Assembly: GCA_963930775.1 (NCBI GenBank)
Contig: OZ005689.1
Span: forward strand, 27,012,798-27,076,797
Source of the DNA: Cliona cf. orientalis
Taxonomy: Eukaryota > Porifera > Demospongiae > Clionaida > Clionaidae
DNA: 64,000 bases
Direction of reading: 5' to 3'
Numbering within the stretch: position 1 is the first letter of the stretch; every line of letters starts with the position of its first letter. Positions 1 to 9,799 of this stretch are shown here, one piece after another. The notes under the pieces were generated by a model. It did no database searches. It was not told the origin of the DNA and saw only the letters and a program-made list of their open reading frames with translations. The translations under genes were made by a program, and so were the position numbers.

Positions 1-299
1 TTGCGCCGGTGCCGCATCGACGCCGGTTTGAGCGGAGTGAGAACGTCATCGTTGTACTCGCAAGCTGGGCCCACCAAAGTCTCCGACTTCTCGCATATCT
101 ATGCTTCTTGCAAAGCAAGACTGAAGAGGCGAGTTAACTGTTCGCTGTCATACCGGTACTATAGTATCCATGCTGGAGTGGAGCTAAGTCTCTTGGCTCA
201 TTAAATTCCACCTGCAGTGAGGGGTGTGGCCTACAGATCCGTTTGTCTGCGCATGCGCATACATTTAAGTGCCTCGTCTGTCTAGCCTTGTGCTAGGGA

Positions 300-473
300 G
301 TTTCTACCGCAGAACCTTTCCACTGTTCTCTTTTGAATGATATCCAAACCATTTTTCTCCCTGATTTGTGCGTAGCCAGTTCATTGTTTTTTATGTTATT
401 CTGTGTGTGTGTCTGTGGCTTGCCACTCCCTTTCAGGGGCCAAATCAATAATCAATCAATCAATCAATCAATA
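300..473 (+). repeat. Possible LINE/SINE 3' tail ending in (AATC)n
   Basis: The segment ends in a short hairpin word (CCCTTTCAGGGG) followed by about seven tandem AATC units at 441-472. A small 3' hairpin followed by a tetranucleotide tail is typical of the 3' ends of several non-LTR retrotransposons and their SINE partners. No reverse transcriptase is readable upstream within the window. The short open frame at 1-204 matches nothing I recognise, so the family stays open. Confidence 0.4.
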
Positions 474-1640
474 TGGAGTTTCAAGCTTTAACAACATTGA
501 GGAGCAACCCTGACTATCTGAGTTGAGATACTGACTTGAATGGGTTCATATATTAAAACATCATGACATAAAATTTTATCCATTTCTAATAATTATTGAA
601 TACTGTAACAGTCATGCTGATCCAAATAATTATAGTCAGCCCATACATAATAATGTCATTATTGTAGTGCATAGTTACATTGTTGTGACATTATACATAC
701 TTGTTTATAGCATAAATTAATATTATAATGATGACCTTTGCCAAAAATTAGAAACTGCTTCTGAAGTATGTCGATAAAATGAATTACAGGTACCGAATCG
801 TCAAAAGAACTGTGATAGTTAATGTTTAGTTGTATGCATTACAAGGCCACTGCATGGATTGCTATAAAATTATCAAAACCTCTAGCCTTCAACGAAGTGG
901 AAGCACGTCACCATCTTCTTGGCTACTTTACTATTAAACACTATTCTAGGTTGTGTTCAGCTGGTACAGACTGGCGCTTGGACTTTTTAGTGTACAGGGG
1001 AAGGGAGTAAAATAGTTAGCTCACAGACATGTATGTGATGATGTGTGCTATCATTTTCTTTTGTTCATAAATGTACATCACAGTAGCTGGGTCATCACCG
1101 AAGAACAGTGAGACGCAAAAGGCAATGTTTGGGTGGGGTTAATGGGATGGGGGTCTCCAAGGTCATACAGAAATCTGTCAGCATCTCAATTGCTAACAGC
1201 CACAGTCAGTGTCGCCTTTCTGAACTTGAACACTTGGACCTTTCACCTTTCTTTCCCCATAGAGGGCTATCATTTGTTTTTGAAGATCTACCTTTGGCTG
1301 CAGTGAGTCATATAAGTACAACACCATCTCTTAGATACGAGAGTGCCCAGTGTCCACTATAATTATGAAAGAAGATTGAGTTCTCTTTAGCCGGCTGAAG
1401 TTTATTCAGCTTTTGTGCTCGTATAGAGTCGTTTGTTGTGAAGGCATGTCTGGGAATTGCCAGCACCAGAGCACTTCCATCCATATGGTTGTCACTAAGT
1501 GGCTCTCCATTCATCAGCTTCATCTTGTCTTCCTTGCTTAGCTTTAGTTCGGGAACCCAGTACTCTAGTTAGTGCTTAATAAAAACTGTAACTTAGCTAC
1601 TGCTCTTCCTTACATTATCTTCTCTACACTAGTGTAGGGA
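474..1640. other. No gene recognised
   Basis: AT-rich DNA with short open frames on both strands that show no known domain, no convincing splice structure and no coding signature. Nothing supportable is seen here. Confidence 0.5.
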
Positions 1641-1654
1641 TCATTTAATATATG

Positions 1655-1935
1655 CATCACTATTTTTCTCCTACATTGTTATAGGTGAGATTTAGTGGCA
1701 GAAGGTACTGTACTACTCGTCTATTACATTAGGGAAGATTTAGTGCAGTTGGCATTAAATGTTTCCTATAATAAAATAGGCATAAATAGTGTAACTAGGC
1801 ACTAATTTCTCCCTATATTTTAGGGAAAATTTAGTGTATAGAATAGTTTGCAATGCCACAACTGTATTCAGGAGTGATTTAGTGGCTTCCTGCACTATAA
1901 TTTTCACTCCTGTATATTGTAGGATTTTAAGTCTC
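1655..1935. repeat. Two diverged copies of a 139-bp unit built of imperfect palindromes
   Basis: The heptamer TTTAGTG occurs at 1691, 1739, 1830 and 1878, spaced 48, 91 and 48 bases, so two 139-base units are offset tandemly. Each TTTAGTG closes an imperfect stem whose other arm reads CACTA(A)TTT; for example 1800-1836 is a palindrome around a CCCTA...TAGGG core. The arms have diverged but the spacing is kept. It could be a degenerate MITE made of nested hairpins. No coding potential is seen. Confidence 0.5.
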
Positions 1936-2399
1936 AGACTTCCAAGGAAATGTTGCCCACAGATTGCCAATTTCAGGTCAGGATAAGAAGTCACTAAAGA
2001 AATTTATAAAAACACTGGTACCATGATAAATATCAGTTAGCTCTATCTGTACCTTCTTACGTAAGAATGGATTCACTCATCGAAAACTATCAAGAGTTTC
2101 AGGGCAAAGATGTGACTTTTTGAGATCTCAATTCATGGAGGATCTGTCATAGACATGTTTATCTTCATCGATGAGAGTGGTAGTGATAATAGGGATGCAT
2201 TATGCAAGTATGGTTACAGTTTAAGAGGCCAGCCAGCTAAGCCTTGAGTTTATTCCCAAGAGGGAAACACCTCTCAGTAATTGCAGCCATGTGTTGTGAT
2301 GGTGTGCTTGGGTGCATACCAATTGTGCTTTCTTTTTTATAAACCCCAGCCTGTAATTCTCTTTGGTAGATCTGGTTTTTCTGCTACTAATTCCAAGAT

Positions 2400-3007
2400 C
2401 AACTAGAGTTCTGTAGAGCATATATTGCGCAATCTATAGATTTACTTTCGGTCCATGGCTATAATTTCAGAGAAATAAAGGAAATGCTGGTAACTTGTAC
2501 TGGGGGTTCCGGTGACACTTGAAAAAGCGCTCTCTGCACCCAGACATAGGCCAGACTAGAAATATATGAATTTCTATCTATATTATATTTGTTATAATAA
2601 TAGTAAGATAGCTATCTTACATTATGATTGGTAATTAATTCCATAGGGCAGTCACTATAGATGTCACGAGCATTATTTAATTTTAGAACATCGATGATCT
2701 TTACCAGTCACATGCTTGGCCACTTAGTTGTGCTCATGAGCAGAAAGCACAATTGGTATGCATATGCATTGATGGGCACTGTCGATAGGCGTGGCTACAG
2801 TGGCCAACAAAAAGGCACCATTTGTGACGCTTGTGGACCGTATCCCTCGATTTGACGCACACTGAAGCCAGTTTTTCGCCGAATTTGATTGATTCATTGT
2901 GATTACGAGTCGCTTAAACGCCTATATCTCGAGATATGGCGATTTTGTGCTAACGACAACGACGACACGACCGATTACTTTATCCCTTGCGCATGCGCGC
3001 GGGGTAA
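2400..3007 (+). repeat. Dispersed repeat, family G, copy 1
   Basis: Starts near CAACTAGAG(T)TCTGTAG and ends in a GC-rich palindrome (GCGCATGCGC) inside TTATCCC...GGGGTAA. The same ordered blocks recur at 27142-28122 (same strand) and, shortened, at 8890-9267 (minus). Shared blocks include the start, the phrase GGCTATAATTT, the stretch CCAACAAAAAGGCAC at about 2802, and the last 120 bases. This is a non-autonomous mobile repeat of unknown class. The terminal hairpin recalls Helitron ends, but the flanking hallmarks are not clear. Confidence 0.7.
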
Positions 3008-3029
3008 AATTCATTAGTAGGTGTTAGCC

Positions 3030-3190
3030 ACTTCAAGTGGTGATCACGACCCTGTGGATGTCTCTTCTTACCAACATCACCAGTTTCCTCATATCTTTTT
3101 ATCACTGCTGAGACATTCACATTCAGATTTTTAGCTATTTGTCTATAGGTTAATTTTAGCCCATAGCACTGGTACACCATTCTAGCTCAT
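3030..3190 (-). pseudogene. Relic of a Tc1/mariner-type transposase N-terminal HTH
   Basis: On the minus strand the frame from 3180 reads YGLKLTYRQIAKNLNV, then NVSAVIKRYEETGDV and KKRHPQGR. This is the first helix-turn-helix pattern of Tc1/mariner and related transposases: a (Y/L)RQIA helix, a turn, a recognition helix and a basic linker. Nothing recognisable as a DDE domain follows; the frame runs into the end of repeat copy 1. It is a short orphan fragment. The HTH resemblance is reasonable, but assignment to one superfamily is inference. Confidence 0.5.
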
Positions 3191-3473
3191 CAGAGTAGCT
3201 GAGCGGATGTCATCGTACAATGCGGTATATTATGGTATTGATGCTGCAAGTTGATAACAGAAGCCAGTGGCGCGCGAGTTTCACAGTTCAAATTCAAAGC
3301 ATGCTAGGGGGACTACCCTCCCATTGAGCTCAGCCAGTCTGTGACTTCGTGGTCGTGTTGGTAACCACAGTGCGCTTGCAGTGTAGAGCACCGTGTTGGT
3401 TTAGCAACATGATGTATTTTTCAAAGGCCAAGGTAGTCTGGCTGTTGCGTCAGAATTTGAATACATACTCCTC

Positions 3474-3512
3474 ATTGGTCAGCTTGAATTTATAAGCTTG
3501 CATATAAGTGTC
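3474..3512 (+). promoter_or_regulatory. Possible core promoter of the HEPN-like gene
   Basis: An inverted CCAAT box (ATTGG, about 3474) lies about 25 bases upstream of a TATA-like CATATAAG (about 3501). Both sit about 260-300 bases before the first ATG of the downstream gene. Position and order are sensible for a eukaryotic promoter. Both motifs are short and could be chance. Confidence 0.3.
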
Positions 3513-3770
3513 GCGTCATAGATATGACACACATGCACAACGGGTATATTTTGTCCCTTTGCCCTTCTCTGCGTTTGCTGTCACCGTTGTGTTCGCTGTA
3601 CGCGGTTCGTTTACCAGTCGTGTGGTCTGAGTTTATCCCGTCGCTCTTCTCTCCAGGCGTTCGCTGTACGTCGTTTATCTTACTTTGCTGTCCGAGTTCC
3701 TCTCGTTGCTGCCACGGTCGGAGTTTATCCCCTGTCAGTATTCGCCCATTCAAAAAATTTTATCGAATCA

Positions 3771-4863
3771 ATGGCCACACGTGGCGACTTGGAGCTTCAG
3801 AAGATTGGCCAGCCAGGATCCCTAAACATCTGCCAAGCGTACGAGTCCTTCAAGGGGGCTCTCAATGATGTTCGTGGTGCCTACCAGGACTTGAATCCGC
3901 ATGCATGGTGGCCGATTTCACCAAGCTGGAAAGGCGATGGCGATAGAACCGTCCACTTTTGAACAGTTCTTAAGAGGTGCAGTGATTTCGGTATTATCCA
4001 TATGGGAGCACTATGTGCTAAACCTGTTCAGCGAGGCATTCAACCACGTCGTCCACGTTGGTGATGGGACGAACACCCCAGAATATTCCAGCGACGACAA
4101 CAACGGTAGCCAGCATATCGGTACGTTCAAAGAGTTGAGGAAGATTAGGAAGGAATGGCCAGGCTGCCAAAAGATGATTCAGGATGCGATTAAGCGAAGG
4201 GGGGCTTCAAAGCGGCGACCATTAGAGGTAGTAGCGTTCAACCTACTAACATCTGCTTCTCCCCACTTAAGGCTGCTGGAGGAGCACAGGGATCATGTAC
4301 TCAGAGGTTGTACTCCCCTCCTCCTTGGGGATGGAGGGATAAACGAAACGTTCAACTCTCTATTTGCTATGAATGGCAATAAAAAGTCCAAAAACCATCG
4401 TTTGTCGCAGTCCATCAGACTATTGGGAATAAGCTACAGCTTCATTTCATCCTCTGGTGAAAACGGTCTAATGTCGTTTCAATCGGTAGAGACAATCAAT
4501 GATGTACTCCGCCTGTACTATGGAGCCAGATGCATTTTTTCACATGGACTACCATCTAGAACCTTGAACGAGGGGACTATGGAACTCGAGGATGGAGTGG
4601 GCTACCCACCTGCTGCCAGAGACTTGATCAAACTATACAATCAATTAAAGACAAGTGGGAGGAAGGGAGTGTTTACCTACTTGGACCGGTGCATGATGTA
4701 CCGCTTCTTCTTTCGGTTGGCGAACAGGTTAATGGTGGCGGTGGCAATGGAGTTGCGCGATGCATCTCCTAAAGCCCCACCTCTGTGGAACCTCGACAAT
4801 TACTTTGCAAGTGACATGGTGGTCACAGGACCCACTGATGTCTTGTCAGAGGAGTACAAGTGA
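3771..4863 (+). CDS. HEPN-like putative RNase domain protein, frame-shifted at its 5' end
   Basis: The main ORF (3901-4863, 320 codons) is long and intronless. Near its start it has SIWEHYVLNLF (residues 33-43), resembling the conserved W-E helix of RiboL-PSP/MAE-type HEPN domains. Later, LRLYYGARCIFSHG holds R210-x4-H215, the Rx4-6H signature of HEPN ribonucleases. A likely first helix (NICQAYESFKGALNDV) is encoded just upstream in another frame from ATG 3771 (to a stop at 3960). Joining the two needs a +1 shift near 3930-3960, where GGCGAT is directly repeated. It may be a sequence error, a decayed start, or two separate ORFs. HEPN proteins often cut RNA in defence or stress roles; that function is inference. 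No neighbouring nucleotidyltransferase or antitoxin-like gene is seen. Confidence 0.45.
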
Positions 4864-6400
4864 AACTATATTATATACCTCCATACTGTGATAATATAAT
4901 ATGGTTGATTGAGCTGAAGTGTTGTAATTATCTATGGATTTCACCATCTATGTATGCACTTGTGTATAATTGTGTACAATGTATAATTCCTGGCAGAGAA
5001 CCGCTACCAGTGGAAGGGTAACTGTTGGAGTGTAGATGTGTTGGATCATATGTTGTTTTAGCAAGGGCTTATATTTTGGTTTTAGGCAAATTCCACAGTT
5101 GGGTAATGGCCCTGCCAAGAAACCCGATTGTTAACTCTTGGTTGTTGTTGGCAACTGATGGCCAGTGAAGAGAACTTATCTGCATAGGCATACTGTACAC
5201 AGCGTAGCACACTCCAAACGCTGCCTCTTGTAGGTACTCCACAGTCTTCTGCTATTCATGCCAAAATTTAAGTATACCTGGCACCAAACAAATTGGTGCA
5301 TGCAGTACTTATAGCTTTACCCTGTGTGATCCCTCTCCTCTATAGTGTGTATTTCATACTCCAGTTTAGGATAAACAGCACACACATATCAAAATTTAAG
5401 TCTAAATAACACAATACAACTATTATCAGTTAGCTTGCTTCATTCTTGATGTCTGTGTTTATGTATGTGCCACCCTACACAAATAAGATAATAAATTAAT
5501 GATTTCCTCTTACTGACGTCACATGGGTGTACAGTCACTCACTACATGTATGGACACCCTTGTGCATACATTTTTGTACATTGTTGTTGTGCTTGTTAAA
5601 TGCTGTCTAAAATTTCAACATCAGAGCCTGCACATTGTACACAATGGAAGTGTTGATGACAAGGATAATAAACCGCGAGCACATGTGTAAGAAAAGACAC
5701 TGAGCGGCCACACTGTACACAGGCAAGAAAGATTTTTCAGTGCTGACACACCTAATATTGCAGTATTCAGTCTTTGAGGGAATTAGAATGCCACAAGATT
5801 TGTACTATGGAAGCCATACAGATCAAAGGCAGGGCCAGTTGTATAAATATGGATGAGGTGACTATAAGTAATTAGTGACCCCCCTATAAGTAGTGTGCTA
5901 TAACATGTTACTTATAGCACACATTCCTATGGATTTTACCTAGCAACAGCCACCACCTAAACAATCTGTACAATCAGAGAATGCAGATAACAGTCCAATT
6001 TCACAATGTAGCTAGCTACACTGATGTACGAAGCAAAAAATTTGAAGTGATTGTGATGAGTGAGAACACTAACCCAATTTTGAGAATGAAAGAAATAAAA
6101 AGCTCAAGATAGACGCTGATAGTTGATTGTCAGGTTATTTTTTCTATAGAACCTTGCGTAGCCTCCAGGTCAGGTCAGATGAGGCTTCAGTGCTTGACTT
6201 TACTGGACTGTGTCTATAGTAATAGACAGAAACTTGTGAGCCATGTATATCCATTCTGAGGAGTGATTTATGTAGAATGTTTAGTTCATAGATTTGTTTC
6301 AAATCCATGTCCATATGTATGTAATAGTATAATTATGTATTTGCCTATATGCAACCATCCTTTGTGACACCCCCTATATGTGCATCTGTTTTGTGAATAA
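4864..6400. other. No gene recognised
   Basis: About 1.5 kb of AT-rich sequence after the HEPN-like stop. No domain, splice-consistent ORF or clear inverted-repeat element was found. The 3' UTR of the preceding gene may lie here, but no convincing AATAAA close to the stop was noted. Confidence 0.5.
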
Positions 6401-6402
6401 GC

Positions 6403-6744
6403 ATGCTAGCGCTGAGGTTCCAAGTTGTACTTCTGTTTCTGATCCTGGATTTCTCCAAGGATCACGTGGGCGGGCAGTACATCAGCATCACAACCACCAA
6501 TACAAGCCAATCAGTGTTGCTTAGAATGCTAAATCTGTCATTAAAACATTTGCATGTTGTTTCACACATGCAGTATTCAAGCTGCCAAGGGCTTATACAT
6601 GTAGGCTCCAAAGGAGGAGATAGCATGCAAGTCCTATACATAATTATATACATAGCCAAATTCAAGTGTGGAAACAGTATGTTACAAACAAGCTACCTGG
6701 ATACTATTTGTGCATGCAGAGCTTTTTACTGCCTGTATTTTTAG
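6403..6744 (+). CDS. Possible secreted-protein first exon (uncertain)
   Basis: The frame begins MLALRFQVVLLFLILDF, a short basic N-region followed by a hydrophobic core, which would work as a signal peptide. GGQYISITTTNTSQ follows, as if secreted. After that the frame loses protein-like character, so if real this is a first exon ending within 6470-6530. No homolog is recognised and no partner exon was identified. Chance is a serious alternative. Confidence 0.2.
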   Translation: MLALRFQVVLLFLILDFSKDHVGGQYISITTTNTSQSVLLRMLNLSLKHLHVVSHMQYSSCQGLIHVGSKGGDSMQVLYIIIYIAKFKCGNSMLQTSYLDTICACRAFYCLYF

Positions 6745-6942
6745 CTTTTATTTGAAGTTTCCTGTGTGCTAATCAGGCTACATGCCCTTTTCTCCTTTTG
6801 AGTCTATAAGCCCTTGAAGAAGCACTCTCCTCGTGTTTGTTAGTTTACCGAGTATTGAAGTGCAAAATTTAATACTGTAATCTCATTGGTCAGAACTAGG
6901 GTTCTACATGGTCTTGTATCTCCTCATGGAACACTTGTAAAC

Positions 6943-7405
6943 AGGCCTTGCCCAATTATGCTAGCATAATTTTGAGACTAATATGTAACACAGAGCATTG
7001 AGAATAATGCCAAGACTAATAGGCACTATTTCCCCAAAAATTCGAGTAATTAGAACAGCTATGAACTTTGCACCGGAAAAAATTTGCTAAGTAGCTAAAA
7101 AATCAAAATTTCAATAGCTATGACCTTTAAGCTTTGCGCCTAAATACATGCATGGCAAAAAATTTGCTTAGTGGCTCAATTTAAAATTTGAATATTTAGA
7201 ACAGCTATGTTGAGGCAACCATTATGTTACAGTACAATAACAGGTTATAAAACTCCTAATTAAGTTTTGTCATTTTTCAAGAATTTCAAGATATATATTT
7301 ATCATTGAGACTTTTGGGTGTAAGTCTTGAGACTAATAGGTGAAAAATATGAGACTTGTAGACTTGACTAATGGGTAAATTTTGGAGCATAATTGGGCAA
7401 GGCCT
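6943..7405. mobile_element. 463-bp MITE with 20-bp TIRs and a 9-bp TSD
   Basis: The ends are a perfect inverted repeat, AGGCCTTGCCCAATTATGCT at the left and its complement at the right. The nonamer acttgtaaa flanks both sides (6933-6941 and 7406-7414). A 9-bp duplication fits Mutator-like (MULE) transposition, so this is a candidate MULE-derived MITE. Internally GAGACTAATAGG-like words repeat near both ends, and the segment around 7050-7200 is internally duplicated. It encodes nothing. Confidence 0.8.
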
Positions 7406-7520
7406 ACTTGTAAAATTCTTTGGGCCGTACCTACATAGCAACAATTGTTCAACTGTCATGGCAGGCTTGCTCTGGTAAAATAGAGAAGAGAAACTGAACT
7501 ATAGGCTTATACATGTAGAT

Positions 7521-7664
7521 CAGTGTTGTAGCCAGCTCGTATATTAAAGGGGGTGGTGGTTAAAAGATCAAAGCATTGTTCTGGTTTTAAAAACCACATC
7601 AAACAAAATTGAGGTCAGAGAGGAGGGTGGCCACCCTCCATTTTACCCTCTGGCTACAACCCTG
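7521..7664. mobile_element. 144-bp MITE with CAG(T/G)GTTGTAGCCAG termini
   Basis: The left end CAGTGTTGTAGCCAG and right end CTGGCTACAACCCTG are inverted repeats of 15 bases with one mismatch. Both are flanked by tagat (7516-7520 and 7665-7669). CAG...CTG ends suggest hAT-like termini, but the flanking duplication seen is 5 bp, not 8. No coding sequence. Confidence 0.65.
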
Positions 7665-8134
7665 TAGATACATGGACCATTCCGCTTTGGACTGGTCCTC
7701 GCAGCTAGCAGCTGACAACTAGTACATTCGATTCTGTCTAAAGCACACTCATTAGCAATATTCATAATGGAAGTGACTATCTGAGTTCTGAAGTTCAATA
7801 GCTGACCATGTGCCACTTGAGCGTGCACTAGCCCTCGAATATGTGGATGCTATTTGCTTGGTTTGTGGCTTACTGCTGGTATTGCAAAAGAAGTTTTTAG
7901 CCTGCTGGTAGGATCTACATGTACATGTAAGTATGTTAGGTCGTGATTACTATGTTTCCGTGTGATTTACACGCAGAAAGCCCTTAGGCACTCCACATCG
8001 CTCGGATTCTACACGAGTCCCTTCGATCTTCTAAATAATCTTAGTAAGTATGGTCCAATTATCATTTTATGAATACTGTACTAAATCCAAAATAGACCGC
8101 TAGGTAGCTATGCCTCATCTATTCAAGGGGTGAT

Positions 8135-8256
8135 TCACACTTGACACCATCATGCAGAACTTTGTTTGCTTACTCAGCACCTCACCCACCACCAGCTGGT
8201 GCACTCCTTATAATATTATGGAGATGCACAGGTGCTGAGTCAGCAAACAAGGTCCT
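8135..8256 (+). mobile_element. Short palindromic MITE, copy 1
   Basis: Inverted ends read ACTTTGTTTGCTTACTCAGC at the left and the complement of AGGACCTTGTTTGCTGACTC at the right, around a core CCACCAGCTGGTG. The same element lies in the opposite orientation at 29601-29696. Homology also covers the left flank (CACTTGACACCAT), so the mobile unit is larger than the hairpin. Confidence 0.65.
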
Positions 8257-8749
8257 GCCAAAAGATAAATCATTAACCATAATTATTGTGTCATAATATA
8301 CAATGATAATGCAGGTTCAGATGCTCACTGTGGGGGTGGAAATTGGGGGAGGTATTGAACAAGGACAGCAAGGCACAAAGTACATGTAAATATGCACTGT
8401 GCCCGCATAATAATGAATGTCTGAATGTGCATGTAAGTGTGTATGAGAGAGTATGAGTGTGTGTGTGCTGGCTCAAAGTGTCTGTGTGGCGCCCACAGCA
8501 TTCTTGGCTTTGGTGACCACCATCCTTACACCTTTTGTGTGTGTATTATGTGTTTGTGTGTATGTGTATGAAAAGAAAGGAAGAGTGGCATAGTTACGTG
8601 TGGCATATCCAAGCAGGCGATTGTTAACATTGTGCGCACAGAATGGAGGCCTCCGAGGTTGAGAGCTGCATTTGAGCCTAACACTCAGTGTGGCAGCTAA
8701 TTTTTGCCAGCCTACTTGCTGATCCATGACCTTTTTTTGCGGGTGGTAC

Positions 8750-8832
8750 TCATGATAGTTTCCTCTGGTTGTCGATCATTTTCTCATTCGCCACCTTCAT
8801 AGTGAGCATCTACTACTAGACCGAGTCCAGCT
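8750..8832 (+). repeat. Dispersed repeat shared with 25478-25567 (inverted)
   Basis: The stretch containing TGATAGTTTCCTCT, CATTTTCTCATTCGCCA and ACCGAGTC is closely matched, reverse-complemented, at 25478-25567. Another block at 8092-8140 (AAATAGACCGC, GCCTCATCTATTCAAGG) matches 25388-25430 inverted. Both loci thus share parts of one larger element. Confidence 0.55.
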
Positions 8833-8889
8833 ATCAAATGTTTGGTTATTTCAACCAAAATTGACAAATTTTCGGTATACTTGGCATAT

Positions 8890-9267
8890 TTACCCCATGC
8901 GCATGCGCAAGGGGGGTAAAATAATCAGTTCTATCCTTGTTATCCACAAAAAAATCACCTGATCTTGGCATCTTAGTGAGTGCCCAGTGCTATCAGGATG
9001 TCAAAACTGGCAAAAAAGTGGCAAAACTTGGCTTCAAAACGCTTCATAACAGCCACAAGCGCTACAAATCATGCTTTTGCTCGGCCATGCCTATTGACCA
9101 CACCTAGGTAGCCATGTTTATGCATGTACTGTTTCAACTGTGCATGCTTGTTGTAGGTAATGGCCACCATGTCATAAAACTTACAAGTACTGGATCTGTT
9201 CCAAGCAGTGAGAAAGTCGTGCAATTGCAATGCGTGCAGGGTATGTGCTCTACAGAGCTCTAGTTTG
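8890..9267 (-). repeat. Dispersed repeat, family G, copy 3 (shortened)
   Basis: Read on the minus strand it starts CAAACTAGAGCTCTGTAGAG at 9267 and ends in CGCATGCGCATGGGGTAA at 8890, the same termini as the copies at 2400-3007 and 27142-28122. The centre is much shorter, so it is an internally deleted copy. Confidence 0.65.
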
Positions 9268-9620
9268 AGTGTCTTGACAGCTTGCATGAAGTGATTGGTG
9301 TGCAGAGTACAGTGTGTGGGCTATAGATGCATTTGACGAGACCCCTTTTGGACATTCTTGCTTTTTGCATTTTCAGGGGGTTGGCTCACGAGACTAATGT
9401 TCCAGTTGCAATGTGCGTTTTCGTCACTGTTCATGTTTCACCTTTGACCAGCCGTACTACTGATACCCAATATTAATGCACATGTATAAGATATAACATG
9501 TGCATACATGTATCTCGATTCTGGTAGTTAATTGTTGTCAATATTGGCCATTAGCCCTTGTGTCTCTCCAGCTATTGGTGATGGTGTTGTCGCTGGCGAA
9601 TCAAAATCATGTATCTTCTT

Positions 9621-9794
9621 CCATGGAAGGATGAGGCCCCTGATTGTCACCTAGGCTGGCAGCTGGTTGAGTTATAGGTGCTGTAGGAGTTGGACTACAT
9701 GTACCAGCCACGGAAGGATGAGGCCTCTGACCGTCACCTACATTATTAGCTGGTTATTTTGTCGATGCTGTAGGATGAGTTGCATTGAGGAGAG
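9621..9794. repeat. 87-bp tandem duplication, possibly a decayed proline-rich exon
   Basis: CCATGGAAGGATGAGGCC at 9621 recurs as CCACGGAAGGATGAGGCC at 9708, and the similarity continues through CTGTAGGA. On the minus strand one frame reads VGDGQRPHPSVAGT and then LGDNQGPHPSMEEDT, which looks like a repeated protein segment, but the frame has a stop. Either a simple tandem duplication or part of a dead exon. Confidence 0.45.
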
Positions 9795-9799
9795 CAGCA

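Noticed and set aside
1-204. 67-codon ORF at the left edge
   Set aside because: Open from the edge, but no domain or coding signature; may be an edge effect.
1108-1362. 84-codon ORF (+) and its opposite-strand overlap at 1308-1523
   Set aside because: No recognisable family, no splice logic, overlapping opposite frames of similar length.
3490-3868. ORFs of 87 (-) and 114 (+) codons overlapping each other before the HEPN-like gene
   Set aside because: They lie in the probable promoter/5' UTR; composition is not protein-like.
8291-8727. Minus-strand ORFs rich in Thr-His and Tyr
   Set aside because: Translation of TG/CA simple repeats.
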